A stretch of DNA of 64,000 bases. Origin: Streptomyces sp. R44 (GTDB lineage: Bacteria; Actinomycetota; Actinomycetes; Streptomycetales; Streptomycetaceae). The notes beneath the pieces are model-generated. The model ran no database searches and was not told where the DNA came from. It was given only the letters and a program-made list of their open reading frames with translations. Location: contig NZ_CP163444.1 in the NCBI RefSeq assembly GCF_041053105.1, positions 3,658,001-3,722,000 of the forward strand, in the 5' to 3' direction. The position numbers were made by a program, and so were the translations under genes. This document shows positions 53,027 through 61,256 of the stretch, one piece after another. How positions within the stretch are numbered: the first letter of the stretch is position 1; the number at the start of each line of letters is the position of its first letter.

Positions 53027-54034
53027 ATGACCGACACCACCGGCACCCTCGACGAGGCACTCGAACGGCTCCACACCACGGGCCCCGAGCGCAACGGCTG
53101 GCTCACCAACCACGCCCCCATGGCCGTCGAGGCCCTGGTCCGTCACGGCCAGGCCCGGGCCGTCCACCGCTGGCTCGACCACTACGCACCCAAGCTGGAG
53201 GAGCTCCCGCCCGCGCACACCCCGGTCACGGCGGGCACCTGGCGGGAGGCGCTCGGCGATCCGGCCCGGATCACCGACTGGACCCGTTTCTTCTCCCGCG
53301 AGCTGGCGGACCGGCCCTGGCGGTCGGTGCTCGCCGAGTGGTGGCCCCGTCTCCTTCCCGGCATCGCGGGCGGGGCGACGCATCCGGTGATCCGTACCGG
53401 GCACGCCGTACGGACCCTGCTCACGACCGACGAGACGCCGCCGCGCCGCGCCGAGCTGGCGCACGCCCTCGGCTACTGGGCGGCCCGCCACCAGCCGCTC
53501 CCGCCGCTCGCCCCGCTGGCCGTGGCACCCACCGCGGCGGCCGCCCTCGACGCCGTACCGCCCGTTCCGGAGCAGGACGGCGGGATCCGGGCCCGGCTCG
53601 CGCAGCTGACGGCCTTCCCGGTGTGGGGCGAGGCGTCGGACCCCGATGCGGCGAAGACGCTGCTCGCCGAGCTGGTGACGGCGGCGACGCACCGGTACGC
53701 GTCGCACGGCCACGGCGAGCCGATCATGCTGGTCCACGCGGCGACCGCGCCGAACGCGGTCCTGCGCGCCCTGCCCGCGCTCCCCCGCGCGCTGTGGGCG
53801 CCGAGCGTGGCGGCCGCCTGGGCGGCGTCGGCCGCGGTGACGGCGGCCTACACGCCGCGCGAGGCCGCCCCGTACGCCGCGACCGGCCTCGCCCCCGAGG
53901 AGATCTTCGTTCGGGCGGCCGCGCACGGCGACGACCACACGATCAAGTTCACGGACACGGCGCTCGACGTGGGCGACCCGCTCGCCCTGGCCGCCGCCGT
54001 CCGCTCGATCGACCTCAATCCACCCGCCCTGTAA
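53027..54034 (+). CDS. Questin oxidase-like (AflY family) protein, 335 aa
   Basis: An all-helical protein with the family's spaced histidines: NHAPMAVEALVRHG and HRWLDHYAPKLEELPPAHTP near the start, ATHPVIRTGHAVRTLLTTDE in the middle, HAATAPNAVLRALPALP and GDDHTIKFTDTALDVGD near the end. The family is named from fungal questin oxidase/AflY, which perform Baeyer-Villiger-like or ring-opening oxidations; bacterial members are uncharacterised. ATG 53027 lacks an RBS and may be leaderless. It is convergent with the dioxygenase gene, 4 bp apart. Confidence 0.8.
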   Translation: MTDTTGTLDEALERLHTTGPERNGWLTNHAPMAVEALVRHGQARAVHRWLDHYAPKLEELPPAHTPVTAGTWREALGDPARITDWTRFFSRELADRPWRSVLAEWWPRLLPGIAGGATHPVIRTGHAVRTLLTTDETPPRRAELAHALGYWAARHQPLPPLAPLAVAPTAAAALDAVPPVPEQDGGIRARLAQLTAFPVWGEASDPDAAKTLLAELVTAATHRYASHGHGEPIMLVHAATAPNAVLRALPALPRALWAPSVAAAWAASAAVTAAYTPREAAPYAATGLAPEEIFVRAAAHGDDHTIKFTDTALDVGDPLALAAAVRSIDLNPPAL

Positions 54035-54038
54035 GGGG

Positions 54039-54827
54039 TCAGCCGAACTGGACGGACCGCTTGGCGAGCCCCATCCAGAAGCCGTCGATCACCGAGCGCT
54101 CCGCGCCGAGGTCGCCGGCCGCGTCCGCCGCGCCCATGGTGACGAAGAGCGGGGCGAAGTGTTCGGTACGGGGGTGGGCGAGGCGGCCGGCGGGCGACTT
54201 GTGCTCGAAGTCCAGGAGGGCGTCGACGTCGTGCGCGGCGAGCGCCTCGCTCCCCCAGGCGTCGAACTCGGCGGACCAGCCGGGGACACCGGGGCCGGTG
54301 TGGCGGAGGGCGGCGAGGTTGTGGGTGAAGAAGCCGCTGCCGACGATCAGGACGCCCTCGTCGCGCAGTGGGGCGAGCTTGCGCCCGATGTCCATGAGGC
54401 GGCGCGGGTCGAGGGTGGGCATGGAGATCTGGAGGACGGGGATGTCGGCGCCGGGGAACATCTCGACGAGCGGCACGTACGCGCCGTGGTCGAGACCCCG
54501 GTCGGGGATGTCCTGCACGGGCGTGCCGGGCGCGCGGAGCAGCTTGCGGACGGCCTCGGCGAGCCGCGGGGCGCCGGGGGCGGCGTACTGGACGCGGTAG
54601 TAGTGCTCGGGGAAACCCCAGAAGTCGTAGACGAGGGGGACGGTCTCGGTGGCGCCGAGCGCGAGCGGGGCCTCCTCCCAGTGGGCGGAGACCATGAGGA
54701 TCGCCTTGGGGCGCGGCAGTCCGGCGGACCAGGCGGCGAGCTCGCCGGGCCAGACGGGGTCGTCGGCGAGCGGTGGGGCGCCGTGGGACAGGTAGAGGGC
54801 GGGCATCCGTTCCTGCGTGGCGTCCAT
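54039..54827 (-). CDS. DODA-type/LigB-like extradiol dioxygenase, 262 aa
   Basis: A class III extradiol ring-cleavage dioxygenase. Metal-site His are in LYLSHGAPPLADD and MVSAHWEEAPLAL, and further His in DHGAYVPLVEMFP and GSGFFTHNLAALR. It is close to YgiD/4,5-DOPA dioxygenases, which open catechol rings. ATG 54827 with GGAGG 6 nt upstream is chosen over ATG 54839. It is divergent from a MarR regulator with matching operators between, so it is probably induced by an aromatic compound. Confidence 0.9.
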   Translation of the reverse strand: MDATQERMPALYLSHGAPPLADDPVWPGELAAWSAGLPRPKAILMVSAHWEEAPLALGATETVPLVYDFWGFPEHYYRVQYAAPGAPRLAEAVRKLLRAPGTPVQDIPDRGLDHGAYVPLVEMFPGADIPVLQISMPTLDPRRLMDIGRKLAPLRDEGVLIVGSGFFTHNLAALRHTGPGVPGWSAEFDAWGSEALAAHDVDALLDFEHKSPAGRLAHPRTEHFAPLFVTMGAADAAGDLGAERSVIDGFWMGLAKRSVQFG

Positions 54828-54840
54828 GACGACCTCCATT

Positions 54841-54854
54841 CTTGAAACTTCAAG
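54841..54854. promoter_or_regulatory. MarR operator 1
   Basis: CTTGAA-AC-TTCAAG is an exact inverted repeat starting 14 bp upstream of the dioxygenase ATG, placed to block its transcription. It shares CTTGAAA-S-TT-S-AA with the second site at 54883-54899 (read on the minus strand). Confidence 0.65.
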
Positions 54855-54882
54855 CTTTCCGCTCCAGCGTAAACCCTACATA

Positions 54883-54899
54883 GTTCAACTTTCAAGAAC
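54883..54899. promoter_or_regulatory. MarR operator 2
   Basis: GTTCAACTTTCAAGAAC (reverse strand GTTCTTGAAAGTTGAAC) is an imperfect inverted repeat related to operator 1. It lies 20 bp before the MarR start, suiting autoregulation. Confidence 0.6.
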
Positions 54900-54918
54900 G
54901 AGTCGTACGATGGGAACC

Positions 54919-55416
54919 ATGGGAGACATGACCGAACCCCGCTGGCTGACCGACGAGGAGCAGCACGTCTGGCGCGCGTACCTGCACGCCACCACGCTCC
55001 TGGAGGACCACCTCGACCGCCAGTTGCAGCGCGACGCCGGGATGCCGCACGTCTACTACGGGCTCCTCGTCCAGCTCTCCCAGGCCCCCCGCCGCCGGCT
55101 CCGGATGACCGAGCTGGCCAGGAGCGCCAAGATCACCCGCTCCCGGCTCTCCCACGCGATCGCCCGCCTGGAGAAGAACGGCTGGGTACGGCGCGAGGAC
55201 TGCCCCTCCGACAAGCGCGGCCAGTTCGCCCAGCTGACGGACGAGGGCATGGACGTCCTGCGGCAGAACGCGCCCGGGCACGTGGCGGCCGTCCGCCAGG
55301 CCATGTTCGACCGGCTCTCGCCCGAGCAGGTGGAGCAGCTCGGCGCGATCATGCGGGTGATGGCCGAGGGCCTCGAACCCACGGACGCGCACGCGGACCT
55401 GCCCTGGCTCCGCTGA
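54919..55416 (+). CDS. MarR family transcriptional regulator, 165 aa
   Basis: A MarR winged helix: RMTELARSAKITRSRLSHAI is the recognition region and VRREDCPSDKRGQFAQLTDE the beta wing with the conserved D-x-R. The start is ambiguous among ATGs at 54910, 54919 and 54928; 54919 is used. It is divergent from the dioxygenase, with two related palindromes between them, so it likely represses that gene and itself until an aromatic or phenolic ligand binds. A strong terminator follows. Confidence 0.9.
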   Translation: MGDMTEPRWLTDEEQHVWRAYLHATTLLEDHLDRQLQRDAGMPHVYYGLLVQLSQAPRRRLRMTELARSAKITRSRLSHAIARLEKNGWVRREDCPSDKRGQFAQLTDEGMDVLRQNAPGHVAAVRQAMFDRLSPEQVEQLGAIMRVMAEGLEPTDAHADLPWLR

Positions 55417-55435
55417 GCGAGCGGACCCACAGAAA

Positions 55436-55482
55436 CGGACCTGCCCCGGCTCCGCCGACAAGGCGGAACCGGGGCAGGTCCG
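55436..55482. terminator. Terminator between MarR and exporter genes
   Basis: A 21-bp stem with one mismatch (55436-55456 with 55462-55482), followed by TTTTCC. It serves the MarR gene and possibly the convergent exporter. Confidence 0.85.
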
Positions 55483-55534
55483 TTTTCCGGATCCGGGAGC
55501 CGGGGCAGGTCCCTTCTCCCGGTCCGGATCCGGA

Positions 55535-57070
55535 TCAGTGGGCGACGACGGGGATCTTCACCTCGTCCTCGGCCCCGGCCCCCTCACCGGACCCGGCGAC
55601 CTGACCGGTCCCCGGCTTCCCGGTGTTGATGAACGTGAAGGCGATCGCGGCCGAGACGGCCAGGATGCCGACCGCCCACCAGATGGCCGCGGTGTACCCC
55701 TCGACCATGCCCTGGAACTGGAGCAGCTTCTGCGCGGCCGGGGTGGTCGCGCCGGCGGCGTGGTCGGTCAGGTAGGCGGTGGTCGCCGAGGCGGCGATCG
55801 TGTTCAGCAGGGCCGTACCGATGGCGCCGCCGACCTGCTGCGAGGTGTTGACCATCGCGGAGGCCACACCGGCGTCCCGCGGGTCCACGCCGAGCGTCGC
55901 GAGCGACATGGCCGGCATGAACGCCGTACCCATGCCCAGGCCGAGGAGCAGCTGCGCGGGCAGGATCAGCCCGGCGTACGAGGTGCCGATCTCCAGCTGG
56001 GTGAGGAGCAGCATGCCGACGGCGGCGGTCAGGAAGCCCGGCGCCATCAGGAAGCGCGGCGGGACGCGGGTCATCAGACGCGCGCCGATCTGGGTCGAGC
56101 CCACGATCATGCCCGCGATCATCGGGAGGAACGCGAAGCCCGTCTTGACCGGCGAGAAGCCCTTCACGACCTGGAGGTAGTACGTGAGGAAGAGGAACAG
56201 GCCGAACATCGCGATGACGGCGAGACCCAGCGACAGGTAGACGCCGCCGCGGTTGCGGTTGGTCACGACGCGCAGCGGCAGCAGCGGGGACTTGACCAGG
56301 TACTCGGTGAGGACGAACGCGATGAGCAGCACGCCGGAGCCGACGAAGAGACCGATCGTGCCGGCGTCGCTCCAGCCCGCGGACTCGGCGCGGGTGAAGC
56401 CGTACACGAGCGAGACGAGACCCAGGGTGGAGAGGATCACGCCGGGGATGTCGAGCGGCGAGCGGTTGCGGCCGCCCTCGGGCTCACGGACGACGAGGTA
56501 CGCGCCGACGGCGGCGACCACGGCGAACGGGATGTTGACGAAGAAGGTCCAGCGCCAGTTCAGGTACTCGGTGAGGAAGCCGCCGAGGATCAGGCCCACG
56601 GCGCCGCCGCCACCGGCGATCGCGCCGTAGATGCCGAAGGCCTTCGCGCGCTCCTTGGCGTCGGTGAAGGTCACGGCGAGCAGCGAGAGCGCGGCGGGCG
56701 CGAGGAGCGCGCCGAAGGCACCCTGGAGCGCGCGGGCGCCGAGCATCATGGCCTCGCCGGTCGCGGCCCCGCCGAGGGCGGAGGCGGCGGCGAAGCCGAT
56801 GAGGCCGGTGATGAAGGTCCGCTTGCGGCCCCACAGGTCGGCGATGCGGCCGCCGAAGAGGAGGAGTCCGCCGAAGGCGAGGGCGTACGCGGTGATGACC
56901 CACTGCCGGTTGCCGTCCGAGATCCCGAGGTCCTGCTGGGCGGAGGGGAGGGCGATGTTCACGATGGTCGCGTCGAGCACGACCATCAGCTGGGCGAGGG
57001 CGATGAAGATCAGGGCTTTCCAGCGGCCGGGGTCGGCCTGGATCGCGGACTTCTCGGGGATTTTCGGCAT
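55535..57070 (-). CDS. DHA2 family MFS drug exporter, 14 TM, 511 aa
   Basis: Fourteen predicted helices, with the opening LAQLMVVLDATIVNIALPSA, motif A GRIADLWGRKRTFITG and the motif C-like region GAIAGGGGAVGLILGGFLTE. It is an EmrB/QacA-type multidrug efflux pump, different from the one at 48830. ATG 57070 (MPKIPEKSAIQ) has GAGGTGG about 9 nt upstream; GTG 57082 is an alternative. It lies 78 bp downstream of a TetR gene on the same strand and is probably co-regulated by it. Confidence 0.92.
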   Translation of the reverse strand: MPKIPEKSAIQADPGRWKALIFIALAQLMVVLDATIVNIALPSAQQDLGISDGNRQWVITAYALAFGGLLLFGGRIADLWGRKRTFITGLIGFAAASALGGAATGEAMMLGARALQGAFGALLAPAALSLLAVTFTDAKERAKAFGIYGAIAGGGGAVGLILGGFLTEYLNWRWTFFVNIPFAVVAAVGAYLVVREPEGGRNRSPLDIPGVILSTLGLVSLVYGFTRAESAGWSDAGTIGLFVGSGVLLIAFVLTEYLVKSPLLPLRVVTNRNRGGVYLSLGLAVIAMFGLFLFLTYYLQVVKGFSPVKTGFAFLPMIAGMIVGSTQIGARLMTRVPPRFLMAPGFLTAAVGMLLLTQLEIGTSYAGLILPAQLLLGLGMGTAFMPAMSLATLGVDPRDAGVASAMVNTSQQVGGAIGTALLNTIAASATTAYLTDHAAGATTPAAQKLLQFQGMVEGYTAAIWWAVGILAVSAAIAFTFINTGKPGTGQVAGSGEGAGAEDEVKIPVVAH

Positions 57071-57148
57071 GGGGGTGGCCACCTCTTGGCGCGTACTGGT
57101 GAAAAAAGGGCGTAAGTGAGTGCGGGCCGCTCCGGGGAGCGGGTCAGG

Positions 57149-57811
57149 TCACGACGGGCAGGAGTCGCGTCTCAGGTCCTCCAGGGTCGCGGCCTTTCCC
57201 TGTAGCTCCGAGCGGGCGGGCGTCTCCAGGCCGTCGAGGAAGATCTGCAGATGGCGGTGGACGAACTGGTCGAAGGCCCCGCAGCCCGTTCCGGGCAGCG
57301 GACGGGTCAGCTGGGAGAGCGCCACCATCAGGTCTCCGACGCCGACGTCGGTCCGGAGCCGGCCGGCCCGCTGCGCCCGGTCGACGAGGCCCTGGACGAT
57401 GCCCTCCAGGCGGTCGCGCTCGGCGAGCAGGTCGGGGTGGTCCTTGTCGAAGGCGCCGTCGAGCATCGGGCACAGGGCGCCCACGCGCTCGTCGGCGGCG
57501 CCGTGGGCGAAGCGCCGGAGGGCGGCGAAGGTGTCGCCCTCCTCCTCGGCGGCCCGCTCGGCGACCTCGGCGACGCGGGCCATCAGGGAGAGGACGACCT
57601 CGTGGACGAGGTCGGGGCGCTCGGGGAAGTTCCGGTAGAGCGTGGCGTTCCCGACGCCGGCGCGGCGCGCGATCTCGTCGTAGGGCACCTGGGAGCCGAA
57701 CTCGACGAACATCTCGCGGGCCGCCGTCACGATCCGCTCGCGGTTGCGCAGGGCGTCGGCCCGCGGGCGGGGTACGCGGCGGGCGGGCGCGGTGTCGGCG
57801 GTGCTGGTCAC
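57149..57811 (-). CDS. TetR family regulator of the adjacent exporter, 220 aa
   Basis: The TetR DNA-binding domain is RERIVTAAREMFVEFGSQVP then YDEIARRAGVGNATLYRNFP. The rest is a helical ligand-binding and dimerisation domain with a Cys near ALCPMLDGAFDK. GTG 57811 has AGGAGG at ideal spacing. Two GGGGA-N5-TCCCC palindromes lie upstream (57847-57901), suggesting autoregulated control of the TetR-exporter operon by an effluxed drug. Confidence 0.92.
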   Translation of the reverse strand: MTSTADTAPARRVPRPRADALRNRERIVTAAREMFVEFGSQVPYDEIARRAGVGNATLYRNFPERPDLVHEVVLSLMARVAEVAERAAEEEGDTFAALRRFAHGAADERVGALCPMLDGAFDKDHPDLLAERDRLEGIVQGLVDRAQRAGRLRTDVGVGDLMVALSQLTRPLPGTGCGAFDQFVHRHLQIFLDGLETPARSELQGKAATLEDLRRDSCPS

Positions 57812-57846
57812 GCCACGGCCTCCTCACTCGGTCACTCGAACCATCC

Positions 57847-57901
57847 GGGGAAGGACTCCCCACTTCGCTGAACACCTGCATAAACGGGGACTGGCTCCCC
57901 G
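57847..57901. promoter_or_regulatory. Paired TetR operators GGGGA-N5-TCCCC
   Basis: GGGGAAGGACTCCCC (57847-57861) and CGGGGACTGGCTCCCCG (57885-57901) share the same 5-5-5 inverted-repeat layout. Their centres are 39 bp apart. They lie 36-90 bp upstream of the TetR start in a 261-bp divergent gap with the M6 protease gene. Confidence 0.7.
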
Positions 57902-58072
57902 CTTATTTCCCAGCTTCTCTGTGACCTGCGTCACAAGCTCTCGCTCTCGCGGAATACCCACGATCGGGCCACCCGGCGCGCGCACCCGGACCCGGCGCCA
58001 CAGGCTGATCGCACAGCGCGGACCCGCGGAAGGGGTCGCGGCGCCGACCTGCCCCCACCGGAGAGGCGACGT

Positions 58073-59344
58073 ATGCAGCACCCCCGCCGACGGATACGCA
58101 GACCCGTCGCCCTGGCGGCGACCACGGCACTCTCCCTCGCCCTGCTCGCCTCGGCGAGCTCCACCCTGCCCGGGCCCGCCCCGGCCTCGGCGGGCCCCGT
58201 GGCCGCCGCGCCGAGCGGCGCCCAGCTGGGACCGTGCCGCATCGCCACGACGATGGGCGTGCAGATGTCGGAGGGGCTGCCCACGGCCCCCGGATACGTA
58301 CGCTCCACGGGCCGCATCAGGGCCCTCAACCTGATGATCGACTTCCCGGACGCCCCCGGGGACGGGACGGCGATGGGCCGCTTCCGCGAGTTCTTCCCGC
58401 AGACCGCGGACTGGTTCCGCACCAGCTCGTACGGGCGCCTGCAGTACGAGCCCGAGGCCCCGATACCCGACTGGCTGCGGATGCCCCGCGCCTTCTCCTC
58501 GTACGGCATCGAGCGCGGCTCACCGTACGAACCGGGCTACCGCGCCCTCGTCGAGGACATCGTGAAGGCGGCCGACGCGCGGGTGGACTTCAGCGCGTAC
58601 GACCTGGTCAACATCCTCGTCACGCCGAACGCCGGGCCGTCCGCCCTCGACACCGTCCTGTCCGTGACCTTCTCCGGCAACGACGACGCCCCCTACGCGG
58701 ACGGCGTGCCGCTCGCCAACACGTCCTTCGTCTACAGCCGCCAGGACGACGGCTCCGGCAGCTTCGCCGACACCGGCTACCGCGTCCTGCCGCACGAGAA
58801 CGGCCACGTCTTCGGCCTGCCCGACCTCTACACCTCGGACGGCGGCGGCACCGTCGGGCACTGGGACATCATGTCCGAGGACTGGGGAGCCAACAACGAC
58901 CTGCTCGGCTGGCACAAGTGGAAACTGGGCTGGCTCGACAACGACCAGGTCAGCTGCGCCTCCAGCCCCGGCGCCGGCGACTACAGCCTCACGCCGCTCG
59001 CGGCTCCCGGCGGCCCCAAGCTCGCGTTCGTCCCGCTCTCCGGCACCTCCGGATACGCGGTCGAGGTCCGCAGCAAGGACGGCAACGACGAGGCGGTCTG
59101 CGAGAGCGGCGTCCTGGTCTACCGCGTGGAGTCGGACGTGGACACGGGCCACGGCCCGGTGACGGTGGCCGACAGCGACCGGGCCAGCGGCGGCTGCACG
59201 CGCAGGGCCAACGTCCACGCGGAACTGTCGGACGCCCCGTACGGCCCGGGAGAGACCTTCACGGACCGGGCCAACGGCATACGGATCGAGGTCCTGGACG
59301 AGGACGACACGGGCACCTACCGGGTGAGGATCACCCGCCGCTGA
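58073..59344 (+). CDS. Secreted M6 family metalloprotease (immune inhibitor A-like), 423 aa
   Basis: An Arg-rich signal peptide (MQHPRRRIRRPVALAATTAL and so on to about residue 40) precedes an M6-type zinc protease core with HENGH (241-245) in LPHENGHVFGLPDLY and DIMSEDWGANNDL after it. A beta-rich C-terminal domain is included. The three-residue GLPD extension after the zinc motif is the M6 hallmark. It is shorter than immune inhibitor A. ATG 58073 follows GGAGAGG. Extracellular proteolysis is the likely role. It overlaps the convergent acyl-CoA synthetase by 14 bp at the 3' ends. Confidence 0.9.
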   Translation: MQHPRRRIRRPVALAATTALSLALLASASSTLPGPAPASAGPVAAAPSGAQLGPCRIATTMGVQMSEGLPTAPGYVRSTGRIRALNLMIDFPDAPGDGTAMGRFREFFPQTADWFRTSSYGRLQYEPEAPIPDWLRMPRAFSSYGIERGSPYEPGYRALVEDIVKAADARVDFSAYDLVNILVTPNAGPSALDTVLSVTFSGNDDAPYADGVPLANTSFVYSRQDDGSGSFADTGYRVLPHENGHVFGLPDLYTSDGGGTVGHWDIMSEDWGANNDLLGWHKWKLGWLDNDQVSCASSPGAGDYSLTPLAAPGGPKLAFVPLSGTSGYAVEVRSKDGNDEAVCESGVLVYRVESDVDTGHGPVTVADSDRASGGCTRRANVHAELSDAPYGPGETFTDRANGIRIEVLDEDDTGTYRVRITRR

Positions 59345-60953
59345 AGAGGTCCCTGAGCTGCCGCTTGAGAAGCTTCCCGGTCGAATTCCGCGGCAGCTCA
59401 TCGCCCTGCGACAGCACTCGGGCGGGCACCTTGAAAGCGGCGAGGCGCAGCCCGACGTGCGCGCGCAGCGCTTCGCCACCGGTCTCGGCCCCTTCCCGCA
59501 ACCGCACGACGGCCACGACCTCCTCACCCAGCAGCGGATGAGGAACACCGAACACAGCGGCGTCGAGAACATCGGGATGCTGATGCAGCGCACCCTCGAC
59601 CTCGACGCAGTACACGTTCTCGCCGCCGCGGATCACCATGTCGGTGAGCCGGTCGACGATGCTGACGCGCCCGTCGCCGTCGAGAAGAGCGAGATCCCCG
59701 GTCCGAAACCACCCGTCGTCGCCGAAAGCGGCACGCGTGGCGGCCTCATCCTCCCAATACCCCCGAACAAGAGACTGCCCCCGCAGCCACAACTCCCCGA
59801 CCCCCTCGGCATCGGGCCGGTCGATCCGCACCTCGGTGACGGGCGAGGGCCGCCCGACGCTCCCGGGGAACGCCCGGTACTCGGCCCCGACGTTCGAGAG
59901 AACCCCACCGCAGGTCTCGGTCAGCCCGTATCCGTTCCGGGGCTCGATCCGTTCGCCGTACCCGTCGACGATCCCGGAGACGATCCCGGGAGGAGCGGCG
60001 GCACCTCCGGTACTGAGGAGGGTGAGACTGGCAAGGGGATCACCCTCACGCCGCGCGAGGTCGAGCAACTGAAGCGCGGTGGTGGGAACCCCGGCGTAAT
60101 GGGTGACGCGATGCTCGCGAATGAGCTCAAGAGCCCGCCCCGCATCCCACTTCCGCATCATCACAAGCGTCCCGCCGGCGGCCATGACGGCATAGAACGA
60201 CGTGAACGCGGCGACGTGGAAGAACGGGAACGTGGTCAGGGACACCATCGCGGGCCCTGCCCCGGGCACGTCCCCGCGGGCGAGGGCCGCGGCGGCGGCG
60301 AAGTACCGCGGATTCATCGCGGCCCCGACCTGCGCGAGGTGCGTGGCGACGGCACCCTTGGGCCGGCCGGTGGTCCCGGACGTGTAGATGATGGTCGCGT
60401 CGTGCTCGGGAAGGACGTCGACGGAAGGCGGCCCGAGATACGGATCGTCATCGACGACGTAGGCGACGAACCCGTCCTCGGCGTCCCCCCGGAAGACGAC
60501 CCCGGGCACACCGTTCCGCACGGCCCAGGCCCTCACCCTCCCGACCCGCTCCCCGTCGACGAGCAGCACACCGGGCGAACAGTCGTCGAGGGCGTAGGCG
60601 AACTCGTCCTCGGTCCACCAGGCGTTGAGGGGGACGGCGACGAGGCCCGCCAACTGCGCGGCCCAGAAGGCGACATGCCATTCCGGCAGATTCCGCATGG
60701 CGACGACGGCCCGGTCACCCGGCCGCATCCCGTACTCCCCGACAAGCCGCCGCGCGAGCCCACAGGCGGCGTCGAAGAACTCCCGGTAGGTCATGGTGAC
60801 GCCCTCGGCCACGAGAAACACCCGGTCCCCGTAGCCCCAGGTCACCTCGACGAACTCCCGCAGGGTCCGCGGCCCACTGACGAACACCCCGCCCTCGACG
60901 GCGAAGGGCGCCCCGGGCCCACAGAGCCGCTCGACCCCACCAGCCACCACCAC
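59331..60953 (-). CDS. Class I adenylate-forming acyl-CoA synthetase, 540 aa
   Basis: An ANL-superfamily enzyme: P-loop motif IIYTSGTTGRPKGAVATH, NGYGLTETCG, the hinge region DGWFRTGDLALLDGDGRVSI, VIRGGENVYCVEVE and the catalytic Lys in PRNSTGKLLKRQL. It activates a fatty or aromatic acid to its CoA thioester via acyl-AMP. GTG 60953 has a perfect AGGAGG. AAGCGCTT lies just upstream and may be a TetR operator. It is monocistronic. Confidence 0.92.
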   Translation of the reverse strand: MVVAGGVERLCGPGAPFAVEGGVFVSGPRTLREFVEVTWGYGDRVFLVAEGVTMTYREFFDAACGLARRLVGEYGMRPGDRAVVAMRNLPEWHVAFWAAQLAGLVAVPLNAWWTEDEFAYALDDCSPGVLLVDGERVGRVRAWAVRNGVPGVVFRGDAEDGFVAYVVDDDPYLGPPSVDVLPEHDATIIYTSGTTGRPKGAVATHLAQVGAAMNPRYFAAAAALARGDVPGAGPAMVSLTTFPFFHVAAFTSFYAVMAAGGTLVMMRKWDAGRALELIREHRVTHYAGVPTTALQLLDLARREGDPLASLTLLSTGGAAAPPGIVSGIVDGYGERIEPRNGYGLTETCGGVLSNVGAEYRAFPGSVGRPSPVTEVRIDRPDAEGVGELWLRGQSLVRGYWEDEAATRAAFGDDGWFRTGDLALLDGDGRVSIVDRLTDMVIRGGENVYCVEVEGALHQHPDVLDAAVFGVPHPLLGEEVVAVVRLREGAETGGEALRAHVGLRLAAFKVPARVLSQGDELPRNSTGKLLKRQLRDLFSGG

Positions 60954-60962
60954 GAGGACCTC

Positions 60963-60976
60963 CTAAGCGCTTGCTC
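60963..60976. promoter_or_regulatory. AAGCGCTT palindrome before the acyl-CoA synthetase gene
   Basis: AAGCGCTT (60965-60972) in CTAAGCGCTTGCTCA abuts the ribosome-binding site. Similar palindromes are common in front of acyl-CoA metabolism genes controlled by TetR regulators. The assignment is tentative. Confidence 0.4.
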
Positions 60977-61085
60977 ACCCGCGCCGCGACGCTATGCGGC
61001 TCCCCCGGCCCGGTCAACCCCAGGCAGGATCGCACGCCGGGGGGCGACCCCGACGAGGCGCATCCGCTACCCTGTCCCTGGCCAT

Positions 61086-61158
61086 GCCTTCGTAGCTCAG
61101 GGGATAGAGCACCGCTCTCCTAAAGCGGGTGTCGCAGGTTCGAATCCTGCCGGGGGCA
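61086..61158 (+). tRNA. tRNA-Arg (anticodon CCT)
   Basis: A 73-nt cloverleaf: acceptor GCCTTCG pairs with CGGGGGC, using two G-U pairs. The D-arm is GTAGCTCAGGGGATAGAGC. The anticodon stem CCGCT/AGCGG encloses loop CTCCTAA with anticodon CCT (codon AGG). The T-arm is GCAGGTTCGAATCCTGC. No CCA is encoded. A long hairpin terminator follows. Confidence 0.95.
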
Positions 61159-61165
61159 CAAGCGG

Positions 61166-61206
61166 AAGGGCCAGCTCAGGGGAACATTCCCCCGAAGCTG
61201 GCCCTT
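61166..61206 (+). terminator. Terminator after tRNA-Arg
   Basis: A perfect 11-bp outer stem AAGGGCCAGCT / AGCTGGCCCTT with a GGGG/CCCC inner pairing, followed by TCTC. Confidence 0.85.
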
Positions 61207-61256
61207 TCTCATGATCACGACCGTGCCACCTACGTGCCAGAAGGCGGCGAATCCGG

